NCBI GenBank assembly: GCA_902729315.2
Contig: LR746271.1
Span: forward strand, 5,228,001 to 5,292,000
Source: Spirodela intermedia
Taxonomy: Eukaryota; Streptophyta; Magnoliopsida; Alismatales; Araceae
Direction: 5' to 3'
DNA length: 64,000 nucleotides
Shown here one piece after another: positions 37,392-49,150 of the stretch; within the stretch, counting starts at the first letter, position 1, and each line of letters starts with the position of its first letter. The position numbers and the translations under genes were made by a program. A model generated the notes under the pieces. It did no database searches. It saw only the letters and a list, made by a program, of their open reading frames with translations, and was not told the origin of the DNA.

Positions 37392-40339
37392 ATGGTATTT
37401 CTATTTCTACGACAATGAAAATGAGAAGGGAAGAGTGGAGAGGGAGGAAGGATATATAGAGGAATTGATGAGAGATCTTCATGATGTAAAGAGAGAGAGA
37501 GAGAGAGGGAGGGGAGGAGAAGTTCATGAGAGAGAAGGAAAGCTTTTGTTAGTAGAGAGGAGAAAGGAAATTCCCTACTCTCTTTAGTGGAAGTCCTCAA
37601 GTTTTTGCTTTTCATCAATTCTCTCTTATAATAGGAGAGAGTTACAATGTGTTATCAAAATACTCTCAACAATATACCCAATACTCTCTTTTCAGGCTGA
37701 ACTGTAATGAATAATCAAATTGAAATCAAAATAGAAAATAAGAATAATAAACATACAGCTTAGTGCATTAAACCAAAAGGAATGAATGAGAAGGAAGAAA
37801 AACAGAGCGAAAGTTCTTCTATGTGATTTTTGACATTGATCTAAAGATTGAGTATAAACGTAGTTTATTATTAATGAATAATAAATATTGAGAACTCAAG
37901 TCCTTCATTAGTATATCTGCTAGTTGATTTGTTGTGCTCACATACGATAATCAATAGTGCTAGAATATTTTTCTTTTATAAAATTTCTATCAATCTCTAT
38001 ATATTTTTCGGATCATGCCAAACATAATTATAGAGAATATTAATTGTTGTCTTATTGTCACAATGTATTTTACGAGAAGAAAACTTAGAAAGCCCAATTG
38101 TAATAGTAAAATTTGTAATCATAAAATGTCATAGGTACCTTAAATCACTATTATGAACTTTACTTAAATTGTGGAATGCACAATCATACTTTGTTTCTTA
38201 CTTCTTGATATAAAAATATTTTCATCAATAAATGCACAATATCCTATAGTAAAGTGTACATCATCTATAGATTCAGTTTATTGTACATTAATATAACAAC
38301 ATATTTGAACATTTTCATGAGCAGAGTATAGAAGACCATGACCAGGGCATCTTTTGAAATATCAAATTATATGGATTATGACATTCATGTGAGTAGAGTA
38401 AGAGTCCTTCATAAATTAGCTAGCCATGCTCACAACATAAGCAATATTTGGATGAGTATGTGAAAAGTATATCAACTATCCCAAGAATTGTTGACATTAC
38501 AATTTATCAACATGTTATCCCATATCAATTGGTAAATGATGAATTGCTCTCTAGGAGTGTTGACTAATCTACAGCTCAACATGTCAATTTCCATGAGAAG
38601 TTCTGAAGTGTATTTTTTATGAGAGAGAAAAATACCTTTAGGAGATAGAGTGACTTCAATTCTAAGAAAATATCTTAGTTGACCAAGGTCTTTCACTTCA
38701 AAAGTTTGGGCCAACTAGATCTTTAATTGATTATTTTCTCCAATATTATGTCAAGTTATGAAAATGTCATCAACATATATGATTAAAACTATGATCATAT
38801 TCAAATTATGTTGAAAGAAGAGAGGATGATCAACAATACTTTACTTATATTCCATATCAAAGATAATTTTCTTAAAACAATCAAACCATGATCGAGTAGA
38901 TTGTTTAAGACCATAAATGGATTGTCTTAAATGACATAACTTTCAAGTTGTTTTGATAGTAGCAAATCTAGGTGAGATCTCCTTATGTATCTCATCTTGT
39001 AAGCAATGTATAATTTTCAAATTGTTTCCATGAAGCAATGTATTTTTTACATCAAGTTTAAATTTATTTTATCCATTGTTAGTAGTAGGTGATATAAGGA
39101 ATCTTGCTGAATTCATCTTAGCAACTAGAACAAATATTTCTTCATTGTCCTTGCCATACATTTGTGTATAACTTTTGATGTTTACTAAAAAAACTTTATA
39201 TTGATTAAATGAAGAAACTACTAGATTAATCTCAACATGGTTCTTAATTCACTCATTGTCTAAGTAATAGAGCCCGTTACACATTATATTAGTCTTAAAT
39301 TTCTTCCTAGTCTTGAGCTCTTGAAAGATGTAGTGGGTTCTATAGAAGATTGCTATACAATTAAAAATCATTAGTGGTAGAACTAAGAGAATAAATTAAT
39401 TAGAAAATAAGGAACACAGATTGATGATAAGGACACTACTAAGCTAGAACTTATAGTCGAATTACTAGTGATAAGAGTAAATGAACCATAAACAAGTGAT
39501 ACTTTATCGTGGCTAGAATATGGAGTATAATAGAAAACTTTGAAGTGTCAATAACATGACTAGTTGCCTCAAAATTAATTATCCAAGGGAAAGATTCAAT
39601 GTAAGTAAGGACAAGAGTGTGACCTTCAATAGTTTTTTGAGCTAAGTTCCTCTAAGGTGTAGTTGTGGAAGATTGTGCTAAAGAGACCTTTGTAGAATGG
39701 CCATCATATGATACCTGAAAACTAGGTCTAAATTTTTGGAGCTGTAATTAATCTATTGAGAATTATCCAATCAAAGAATATAAATCACTTTTAAATTATT
39801 TTGAATCCCTCGACGATCTACCTCCATCCCCAAATGAGCCCACGACCACAAGCCTTAGAAGGCTGCCCATGCAAGTCATAACAATCATAACTTTGCGATG
39901 TTTTACAACTACTTGAGTGAGATGAAGGTTGCACTACTAACGTTGATCTAACCACAAGAAGTTGACATTTTACATATTTTTTGAAGATTATAATATCACT
40001 AGGATGAGTAGATATTGCAATAAGTGCACCACAAATTATCCACTTGACATAACTCCTAATCATTTGCTAGCAAGGACATATGTTGTTCAGTTTAATTTTC
40101 TACCATGTTATATCATGATGAAAATGAGAGGTGAAGAGTAAAGGAGGAAGATATATAGGAGGAATAGATGAGAGATGTTGATGAGGGAAACATAGAGAGT
40201 GGGAGCTTCAGTAGAGAGGAGAAAGGAAATCCCCCACCCCCCCTTTTTCTATAGAACTCCTTAGCTTTTATCATTTTTGTTAAGTCCCTCATAATCATAG
40301 AGTCTTATAATATGTTCCTAAAATATTCACAACAATACA
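37392..40339 (-). mobile_element. Degenerate Ty1/copia retrotransposon with two diverged LTRs
   Basis: Oriented on the minus strand. LTRs lie at about 37392-37676 and 40106-40339; both contain GACAATGAAAATGAGA/GATGAAAATGAGAG, GGAGGAAGATATATAG, GATGAGAGAT, GTAGAGAGGAGAAAGGAAAT and end near CAACAATA. The right LTR begins TG and ends CA, and the inward base run TGGTA fits the start of a tRNA-Met primer site. Minus-strand relics between them, from right to left, are gag (knuckle-like CYDLHGQPSKAC near 39850-39900), reverse transcriptase (SIYGLKQSTRSWFDCF near 38895-38935; YVDD at 38765-38776; FEVKDLGQLRYFLRIEV near 38650-38705), and RNase H (CDNKTTINI near 38040-38070). Stops and frameshifts break the polyprotein, and the 2.4 kb interior is short for the family, so it is inactive. 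Confidence 0.8.
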
Positions 40340-40981
40340 GGTTATACGTAAAGTTGGGGTCACATTAACTTAACCCTTATTCCTCAAATTTGATGAAGCA
40401 AAGCTGTAACTATGTCACTAGTCTATTTGATGTACTATGAAGAATGGATGAAATTAGTTCACAATTAGATTCTTTTGCTTCAAACTATCAACCCACAATA
40501 ATAAAAATCTCATGGTACATCATTCATTATTAGATATATGACTTATAAGTCTTGGTGAAATATTATACATTAGGAATATCTACTATTAACTCTTGATCAC
40601 ATAGGACTTTGCTTGCTATATTGGGTTGTTCCATCCATAAGGGTGCTCTTAGATGACTCATTAGGTTTTTTCTCCCATGTTGAAGGAGAGATTTTGGTTA
40701 GGAAGTCAAAAGATAAATTGATCTACCATCAAATGAGGTGAAAGTTTCATTTTTCTTAAGAAAGTCATATATATATATATATGGGTAGAGAGAGAGAGAG
40801 AGGGGGTTAGGTGGGGGAGTTTGGCTCTTTCTCCCTACCTACACCCCCATCCTTCCTGGATCTACTTCGGCACTGAAGGGTTTCATTGTAGTCTCACTTT
40901 CTTCTTCCGCTCTCCCCTGCATTTGACCCTTTCCCACACTATCGGCATCTGCGAGACCCCAGAACTCTCCTGCCGCAGCGG
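40340..40981. other. STP-B upstream region
   Basis: AT-rich; a TATATATATATATA run at 40768-40782 and a short GA run at 40788-40804 precede the CT-rich leader of STP-B. The TA run may act as its TATA region. Confidence 0.4.
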
Positions 40982-42893
40982 ATGGCCGGTGGAGGCTTCG
41001 CCGCCGCCAGCCTGACGGCGGACTACGGCGGAGGAACGATGACGGCGTCGACGGTGGTCACGTGCCTCATTGCGGCCTCGGGCGGCCTCATCTTCGGCTA
41101 CGACATGGGCATCTCAGGTCAGCTACTCCCCCCCACATCATCTTCGTCCGGAGAGCTTCCAATTTCAGTCTGGAAAACCTAATTGACGCCATCGCCGGCG
41201 GTGATTTCCAGGTGGGTTGACGACAATGAAGTCTTTTCTCCGAAAGTTCTTCCCCTACATCCTCAGCGCGACGGCGTCGACGGCGTCGTCCGATGAGTAC
41301 TGCGTCTACAACAGTCAGATCCTCACTGCCTTCACTTCGTCCTTGTACCTCGCCGCCCTGTTCTCGTCCCTGATCGCCGGCCGTTTAACGGCGATCGCCG
41401 GCAGGAGGGTCGTCATGGTCACCGCCGGAGCCCTCTACCTCACAGGCGCCGCCATCAACGCCAGCGCCGCCAACGTTGTGATGCTCATCGCCGGGCGATT
41501 TCTCCTCGGCTTCGGCGTTGGGTTCGCCAATCAGGTCCTCCCATTGGCCCTCTTGGAATCAAGTTCATATTAGTCTAAACCTGCCATTTAATTATTGACT
41601 CCAATAATGTTTTCACCCCCCCGCTTACGAATATAAAAACTGGTTTCCATGTGGTAAGCCATCTTGATTGGACAGTCCGTAAAGTAGCCAGGGATTCGTG
41701 AGGCAAAATGGAGAAATGAGTTTCGGTTGTCATTCCAGGCTACGCCGGTGTACATAGTGGAGATGGCGCCCGCGAGATGGCGCGGCGCCCTCGTCGCCGC
41801 TTTCCAGCTGTCCGTCGGCCTCGGCGTCCTCACCGCCAACCTGGTCAACTACGCCGCCAACCGGGTCACTGGTGAGTGGGGATGGCGGCTGGCCCTCGGC
41901 CTCGCTGCCGCCCCCGCCGTCATCTTCCTCGTCGGCGCCGTCGTAATCTCCGACACCCCCAGCAGCCTTGTAGCACGCGGTCGTCTCGACAGCGCACGAG
42001 AAGCCCTCCTCCAAGCGCGGGGTGCGCACGCCGACGTGGATGCGGAGCTGGAAGACATCCTTTACCACCTGGAGGCGCGGCAGCGGAAACACGGCGAGGA
42101 AGGCGGCGGCGGCGCCTTCCGGCGGGTGCTCTCCCGGCGGTACCGTCACTACTTGATAACCGGAGTATTGATATCCTTCTTCCAGCAGATGACCGGGATC
42201 AACGTGGTCGCCTTCTACGCGCCGGTGATGTTCCAGACCGTCGGATTTGCCGACGGCTCCTCCCTGATGGCGGCGGTGGTCCTCGCCGCCATCAACCTGG
42301 TGTCAATCCTCGTGTCAACCGTCATCGTCGACCGTTACGGCCGGAGGGTGCTCTTCATACAGGGCGGCGGCCAGATGTTCATCTGCCTGGTGCAACAACT
42401 TATCCATATTCTCGGTCTCTTTATATAATCAGTCAATCAATCTATGGGGCCGTTCTTTATATAATCTGTGGGGATATCTTTTGGGTTGAAGGTGGCAGTG
42501 GGGTGTGTGATGGCGGCGACGGCCGGGGGCGACAGCGGCGCACTGGCGGTGCTGCTGCTGACGTGTATCTACAGCGCCGGCTATGGGTGGTCGTGGGGCC
42601 CGCTGAGTTGGCTGGTGCCATGCGAGATCTTCCCCGAGGAGGTTCGCTCGGCGGGGCAGGCGATCGTCATCGCCCTCAACCTCGGCGTCTGCTTCGTGCA
42701 AGCGCAGGTCTTTCTGGCGGCGCTGTGCTGGATGAAGTACGGGCTCTTCCTCTTCTTCGCCGGTTGGATCGCCGTGATGACGGCCTTTGTGGCGGCGTTC
42801 CTGCCGGAGACGAAGGGGGTGCCGCTGGAGGCCATGGAGGGCGTGTGGGCGGCACACTGGTTCTGGAAGAGGTTCGCGCTGCCCCGTGACTGA
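40982..42893 (+). CDS. STP-type monosaccharide/H+ symporter, copy B
   Basis: Tandem paralogue of the gene at 34618. Exons 40982-41117, 41212-41534, 41739-42389 and 42492-42893 (503 aa). It keeps GGLIFGYDMGISGGLTTM, YCVYNSQILTAFTSSLY, GRLTAIAGRR, FANQATPVYIVEMAPARWRG, FFQQMTGINVVAFYAPVMF, VDRYGRRVLF, GYGWSWGPLSWLVP and PETKGVPLEAMEGVWAAHW. Differences from copy A: SEIFPVEIR is CEIFPEEVR; the FLCQ end of exon 3 is FICL; exon 4 lacks about 14 residues between the VAV start and the next membrane span. The donors of exons 2 and 3 are weak (CAG/GTCCTC and CTG/GTGCAA). The reading frame is intact, so I call it a gene, but splicing efficiency is uncertain. Confidence 0.9.
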
Positions 42894-43850
42894 CCCGCGG
42901 CGACATCCTCTGCGTAAAAGTCTCATCTTTTACTGGTGAGGAGCGAAGAAGATACGACACAAGCCCATTTAGGAGAGATCTTCGTTATTATTGATTCTGT
43001 CATTTGCTTTGTTTCTGAACTTTGTAAGTACTATCGTAATCCTAATACGAGAGCGGAGAAGAGATTAGTTCGAGTTTTACCTCTTTCGCTCCGCAAGGAG
43101 AGGCCGTGAGGGTCGCTTATCCATCGCCACCGCCCGTCGCACAGCCGCCGTCTTCAGCCACCGTCCGCCGCTAGTATCCGCCGTTTGCACCCCCCGCCCA
43201 TTATCGTCGTCGCCGCCACCGTCCGCTGCGACCTTCCGTCCCGTCACTCCTACCGCCGTACGCCATCACCATCTGCCACCGCCGACACATTCCCTACTTT
43301 CGCCTCTGCCGCCTGCTGCCACCCTACGCCCCGTCGCCGCTCCTGCCACCTTCCCTGCCTCCGCCTCCGTCCGTTCAGCCTGTTCCGCCGCCGCCGCCGC
43401 CGCCTTCCTTTTCCATCCCCCCCCTCACTTTCTCCCACCGGCAGGGCTTAAAGCCCGGGCTCACGGTGTTGCGAACCGGTGGACCAAACCGATCCGGTTT
43501 AGCACGAACCGATCGTCCGCTCACGGTCCGGTCCTAGCCGCTCCGACCGCTTGGCCCAACCCATCAGCTCCACCGCCTATACCATTTGGACCTTCTGATC
43601 CGTGTCGCCCGTCTCGTTAGCTCGAGTCACAGTCCGCCAGTCAACTAAGTCAATGATCAACGATCAACGTATTTAATTCATGTTGTGCTAAATAAATGAA
43701 TTATGAATATAATGGCTCCACACCATTTCATTCTTTTGACCCGAAGTCCTAATAGTAGATATTGTTACCCTATCATATTTATACATATGTATATACTAGT
43801 TTATTAAATAAGTAGGCATCATTTATCTAAAATCAGACCGAAAATTATAC
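42894..43850. other. Spacer with a GC-rich island
   Basis: Bases 43080-43620 are GC-rich and CCGCC-rich, with a low-complexity Pro/Arg frame, followed by a sharp return to AT-rich DNA near 43660. The frame does not look like a real protein. The island could be an old promoter or element boundary; unidentified. Confidence 0.4.
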
Positions 43851-45756
43851 TTATATACTCTCAAATTGGTGTACATTAAGTAATGCCATATGAGTACGAT
43901 ATATTTAATCATGCAAATGTCAAACTTATTTTCCTGAAACATTTTAGTAAATAGAATGCGAATGAAACATTAAGACATCCTTACAATAGCAAAATACAAT
44001 TGTGCTACCATTTCAATCATGTAGAAGAATATTTGAAAGTAAATAATGAGTCTTACAATCATAATCAGATGTTAGATATCATTATTAAAACCATATTAAT
44101 CAATACTAATCAATTAATATATCAAACAATTATATTATTTCTAGATGTTAGATTATAACTCTATAGTGAATTTTTGGTAGAGGAATTAATAACAAAGGAG
44201 TGAAGAAAAGCACGAGTTTATAGACAATCTAATGCTTTATATAAAGTAATAATGAATAGTGCCTATGGTTGGGAGAGGCAGGAAATAAGGGCTTTGATGA
44301 TAAGAGAGATCATACTTATGAATAAATCGTGAAGATATGAGTTATTTCATTTGTAATTGGGAGAATACAAAGGGTTGATTGAGAGGTACTGGGCGATTGA
44401 AGATAATTTGGCCAACTTTTCACTTCACAAGAGTAAAGAATAATTATGAAGAACATAACTGCAAGTGTTGATGGGCTTGGCTTGATACCTCCAACTTTTA
44501 TGATAGAAGGGGAAGTCAAATGTGGGCCTTGATAAGATGCCCCAGAAATAATTTCAAGTCTACTATATATTCTACAGTATGGAGTTGTTGACAAATTAGA
44601 GGTTAAAATAAGGCATGGTAAATGATAGGATGAGCTGCAAATAGTTGGAAAGGTAGATGAGAAGGAGAATGAGATGCTTTGGTAAAAAAGTGGATGACAT
44701 TGTGTATGTTATGTCATGTCATGTCATGTGTTCATCTTCCTACCTTCCTACATCACATCACCTTAGTGGTACATATCCTCACATGGGTATCTTAGTTCAT
44801 TTATACAGAAATTGATGCAAGAAATGCAAATGAGAAATGTTTTTTACTCACCTTCAAATTGTTGGATTGTATGGCACACATATTTAAAAAGGGTGGAGAG
44901 TTTTATTTTATATATTCTTTGATTTTAGTCCACTATTTCTAAGATCTCTGATCTTCTCCATTAAATTCGAAACACTTTTGATATTCTTAGATCTAAAACT
45001 AACTGACTCACATATTTTGAAGTGATACGACTCCCTACCTATGTATATTGTTTAAGAATAACCTTATTCTTGAGTTTCATTTGACTAATGGTCCTCTAAG
45101 CACAATCACTACTTAATAGACTTAATTATCATATAACTTCACATCAAAATTCTCTTTCTAAATTCATGAATTTAGGTGGTAAATAACTGATTATAAGGTC
45201 AGCTCCCTTTAGTGATTAAATCAAGATTTAATTAAAAAAATAGCTAAAAATAATAATGAAATTCCATTATGGGATGTTCTAGAAGAATATATTGATTTGA
45301 GTATATTCAGAATTCTGATGAAAAAGAAGATGATGATGGAGACTTGATTTTTACTATACTTTCTTATAAGGATTCTTGTTGAATGTGAAAGGCATTGCAG
45401 CTTTGATTTGGTTGAGGAAGATCTTGTGTAACCTGAATTTTGTTGCTTGGCATGTTGTTTCTTTGTCATTTCAAATTTGTGCAGAATTTTCTATTGATGT
45501 CCTTGGTTTTGATATTGTAATGTGAATTTTTTAGTGAATATTTATCAAATTTCACATATCATGAGATATTGTGTTAAATATTTAATATTTTTAATAATTA
45601 TTCAATATGTATGATGTTAGTGATCTTGCAATCTTATGGCTAACAAGTGAATCCAAAGAGTTAATCCTTGAGATTATTTTTATATGTTGAAACTACTTGA
45701 AATGTAGTATCCTAGATTCCACACATAAGTATAAGAAGTCTAATATCAATGCACAT

Positions 45757-46020
45757 GAGGAAATACTTAGAAAATCATGAATATCAAAGTCAATCGTGAG
45801 TCTTAATCTAGAATCTAGATGGTGACACAATCTTAAGAAGTTTATGTGAAAAAATATTTGAAAACTCATGAAATGTCAAGGTCATGCGAGTCATAAGCTT
45901 AGAACTTTGATAGTGAAATGTTGAAAACTCACATGAGAAAATATTTAGAAACTCACAAAATACCAAAGTTATGCATGAGTCTTGAACATAAAATTTAGAT
46001 GGTGACATGTTAGAAGCTTA
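45757..46020. repeat. Three tandem units of about 88 bp
   Basis: Units at 45757-45843, 45844-45931 and 45932-46020 share GAAAATATTT-GAAA-CTCA, TCAAAGT-ATG-GAGTC and TAGATGGTGACA-type blocks. It lies between the two large direct repeats. Confidence 0.7.
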
Positions 46021-47004
46021 TGAGGAGACAATAACAAATCAAATATGCTTATTTGGATTTGACCTCAATAATAAGATTAATTTTTGACAAGAAAAAATAA
46101 ACCTACAGTTCAAATTTTAAATTAGATAGATGAGAAAATAGAAAATTTTGAAGCACTAAAAAAAGTAGAGCTTCAATAGAGTACAAAACATTACATCAAA
46201 TCTTCATTTGGTATTAATGGTCCAAGCAACATCTATCAAGAAAGATGACACTCTCCATTAGGTCCAAAGTTATTTGGGTGGTAAAGGGAGAGGTGTTTGG
46301 GGCCAAAGGATGAGGTGATGATAGCTACCTGATTGAGCCCTTGAAGGACAAAGTCTTTGAGGAGACAAAACTTGTGTGATTGGGTGGTTGATCCTATTAA
46401 AATTGGTATGTATTTTTGAGGAAAACATTAAACTCTAGCAGCAAAGATCTTTCAAGAATAGAAGTAGTCAAGTGAAGGACAAATCAATAGAAAAAAGTCT
46501 TGGTGTCTTTGGTGATGAAAAGAGAATTATGAGACAATGTGCATAAAGAGAGAGAGAGCCATGAGAGAACCCACATTGAGAAAGAGAGTCATGAGAGAAT
46601 ATGTATTAGCACATCTACTAATAGGCAGATGTGCTAACACAATTCACTCATATTGGAAAATGAAAATTGACCAAAAATATTAGAAACCCAATTCAGCTCC
46701 CCCCCTTTTCTTGGCGTGTCACCTAGCTACCCCTTGAATTTACAATTTCTATTGAAAATATAAACAAGACTCTTGACTTGGTAGAGGGGTCATAGGTGAT
46801 TGTTCCAAATGAATTATTCATTGGAGAGGTGTTGAACTTATAGATAAATATTATTCAGAAACCTCCCATATTTTCCAATATTTTTTGAGATTTTAATTTC
46901 AAAACTAGTTAGAAATTAGAATGGTTAGAAAATCATACACCATGACCTCTAAAGGTTTGGATATCCTCAATAAAAAACTCAAAAAAGACTTTTTTAGAGT
47001 ATAT
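46021..47004. other. AT-rich DNA between direct repeats
   Basis: No coding region, RNA gene or element end recognised. Confidence 0.4.
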
Positions 47005-48705
47005 ATTTATATACTCTAAAAAAGTCTACATTTTTTAGCATGTAGATTATACCAGTTGTCATTAAGTAATGCTATTTGGTTGCAACATGTTTTAATCATG
47101 TAAATGCCAAACTTATTTTCCTGAAATAACATTTTACTAAATACAATGCAAATGAAAATATTGAAGCATCTTTACAATAAAAAAAATACAATTATGCTAC
47201 CATTTCAATCATGTAGAAGAATATTCGAAAGTCAATACATGAGTCTTACAATCATAACTATCTATACATACAACACATGAAAAAAGTGATATATTGTTAA
47301 CATATTAATCAATATAAATCAATTAATATACCAAACATTTCCATTATTTCTAGATGTTAGGTTATACCTTTCTAGTGACTTTGTGGTAGATGACTTAATA
47401 GCAAGGGAGAGAAGAATAGGAGTTTATAGACAATCTAGTGCTTTATAATGAATAGTGGTTGTGGTTTGAAGATTAGAGAGGCATACCTATGAATAAATCA
47501 TGATGAGAATAGAGTTATTAGGAGAATACAAAGGGTTGATTGAGAGGTAGTGAATGATTGAAGATAAGTTAGCCAATTTTGCATTTCATCAGAATAATCA
47601 TGAAGAACATAACTACAAGTGTTGATGGGCTTGGCCTGATACCTCCAACTTTTATGATACAAGGAGCAGTCCAAAGGGTTACCTTCATCAGAAGCCCTAG
47701 AAATAAGTTCAAGTCCCAACTCCTATGAATCTTGGGTCAAAGTTAAGCTACCCAATTTCACATGTTCTATAGCATGCAGCTGTTGACAAATTAGAGGTTA
47801 TAAGAAGGGATGATAAAATAATAGGATGAGTTGAAAATAAAAGAGGAAAGGTAGATGAGAAGGTGAATGGGATGCAGTCATAAAAGTGGATAACATTCTG
47901 TATGTCATGTCATGTCATGTGCTCATCTTCCTACCTTGCCATATCATATCATCTTAGCAGTGTATTTCTTACATGGGTATCTTACTTAGTTCATTTATTC
48001 AAAAATTGATGCAAGAAACTTAGATGAGCAATCTTTATTGCTCACCTTCGAATATTTGTATTGTAGTTCATACTTTGATTTTAAAAGGCTGAAGGGTTTT
48101 AATTTATATATTCTTTGATTGTAGTCAATTATTTCTAAGATCTCCTAATGTCCTCCATCAAATTCAAAGCCCTTTGATATTCTTAGATTTAAAAATAAAT
48201 GACTCACATATTTGATTTGGCTCCTTACCTATGTCCATTGTTTAAGAACAACATTATTCTTGAGTTTTATTTAATTGACTGTCCACTAAGTACAATTGTT
48301 AATTAATAAACTTAATTATCACATAATTAAGTCTCTTCAAAATTCTCTTTCAAATTCACAACTTAACATATGGTAAAATAACTGATTATAGGGTCAGCTC
48401 CCTTAAGTGATTAAATCAATATTTAATAAAAAAATTACCAACGTAAAAAAAATGAAAGATTTCACCATGGGTTAATTGTAGAAGAATGTATCTATTTGAA
48501 GTGCATTCTAAACTCCAATGAAAAAGAAGAAGAAGATGATGATGATGATGATGATGATGGAGACTTGATTATTATGATATATTTCTCATAGGGATCCTAG
48601 TTGAATGCAAAAGGCATTGACATTTTGAGTTGGTTGAGGAAACATCAAAATAACTTTAACTATTTTTCTGGACATATTTCTTGGCATCTCAAATTTTCAT
48701 ATAAC

Positions 48706-49150
48706 TTTTATATTGGTGCATTTTAGTTTTACTTTTTTTCCTTGCATTACTATCTTTTTAAAAAAAGATTATCTCTAATCAGTGTGTACTTTCTGAATTA
48801 TTAATTCAAATGTAGAAATGGCACACTTTAAGCAAAGTAGAGTATCCTCCTAAGCATTCAGAGAATAATTTCATTGGGCCTAGAGCCATTGAAAGTCTTG
48901 ATGAGTTGAGCAGGTTGTGATCCTTGTTTCGTCTAGAATTCTTATGGCCGATGATACCTAGGCATCTGGCTAAGTTCAGGGAAATCTCCATGCAAACATG
49001 ATCAACATAGGGTTCCACCTGCCACCCTCTAGGTTTTTTTAAGTTAATACCACACACATCATGGAGATCATCTTCCTTAGGTTAGAGAGAGAGAGAGAAA
49101 GAAAGCAGCGTGGAGAGAGGGTTTGTGCAGAGGCCAGGGGATATGGAAGG
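48706..49150. other. Downstream region of the DUF4057 gene
   Basis: AT-rich; probably contains the 3' UTR of the minus-strand gene (stop codon at 49151-49153). No other gene seen. Confidence 0.4.

Larger units (their letters stand above)
43850..48705. repeat. Direct repeats of about 1.6-1.7 kb around 1.5 kb of AT-rich DNA
   Basis: Copy 1 (about 43850-45480) and copy 2 (about 47005-48705) share many blocks in order: CATTAAGTAATGC, CAAACTTATTTTCCTGAAA, TGCTACCATTTCAATCATGTAGAAG, ATTATTTCTAGATGTTAG, GTTGATGGGCTTGGC, ACCTCCAACTTTTATGATA, (ATGTC)n, GGGTATCTTA, GGTCAGCTCCCTT and AAAGGCATTG. They are diverged. I see no TG/CA ends, primer site or coding domain, so an LTR origin is unproven. Confidence 0.7.

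Noticed and set aside
43185-43451. Pro/Arg/Ser-rich frame in the GC-rich island
   Set aside because: Low-complexity CCGCC-type sequence; composition alone explains the frame.
43850-48705. LTR retrotransposon made of the two 1.6-1.7 kb repeats
   Set aside because: No TG/CA termini, primer-binding site, polypurine tract or coding domain found; kept as an unclassified repeat.
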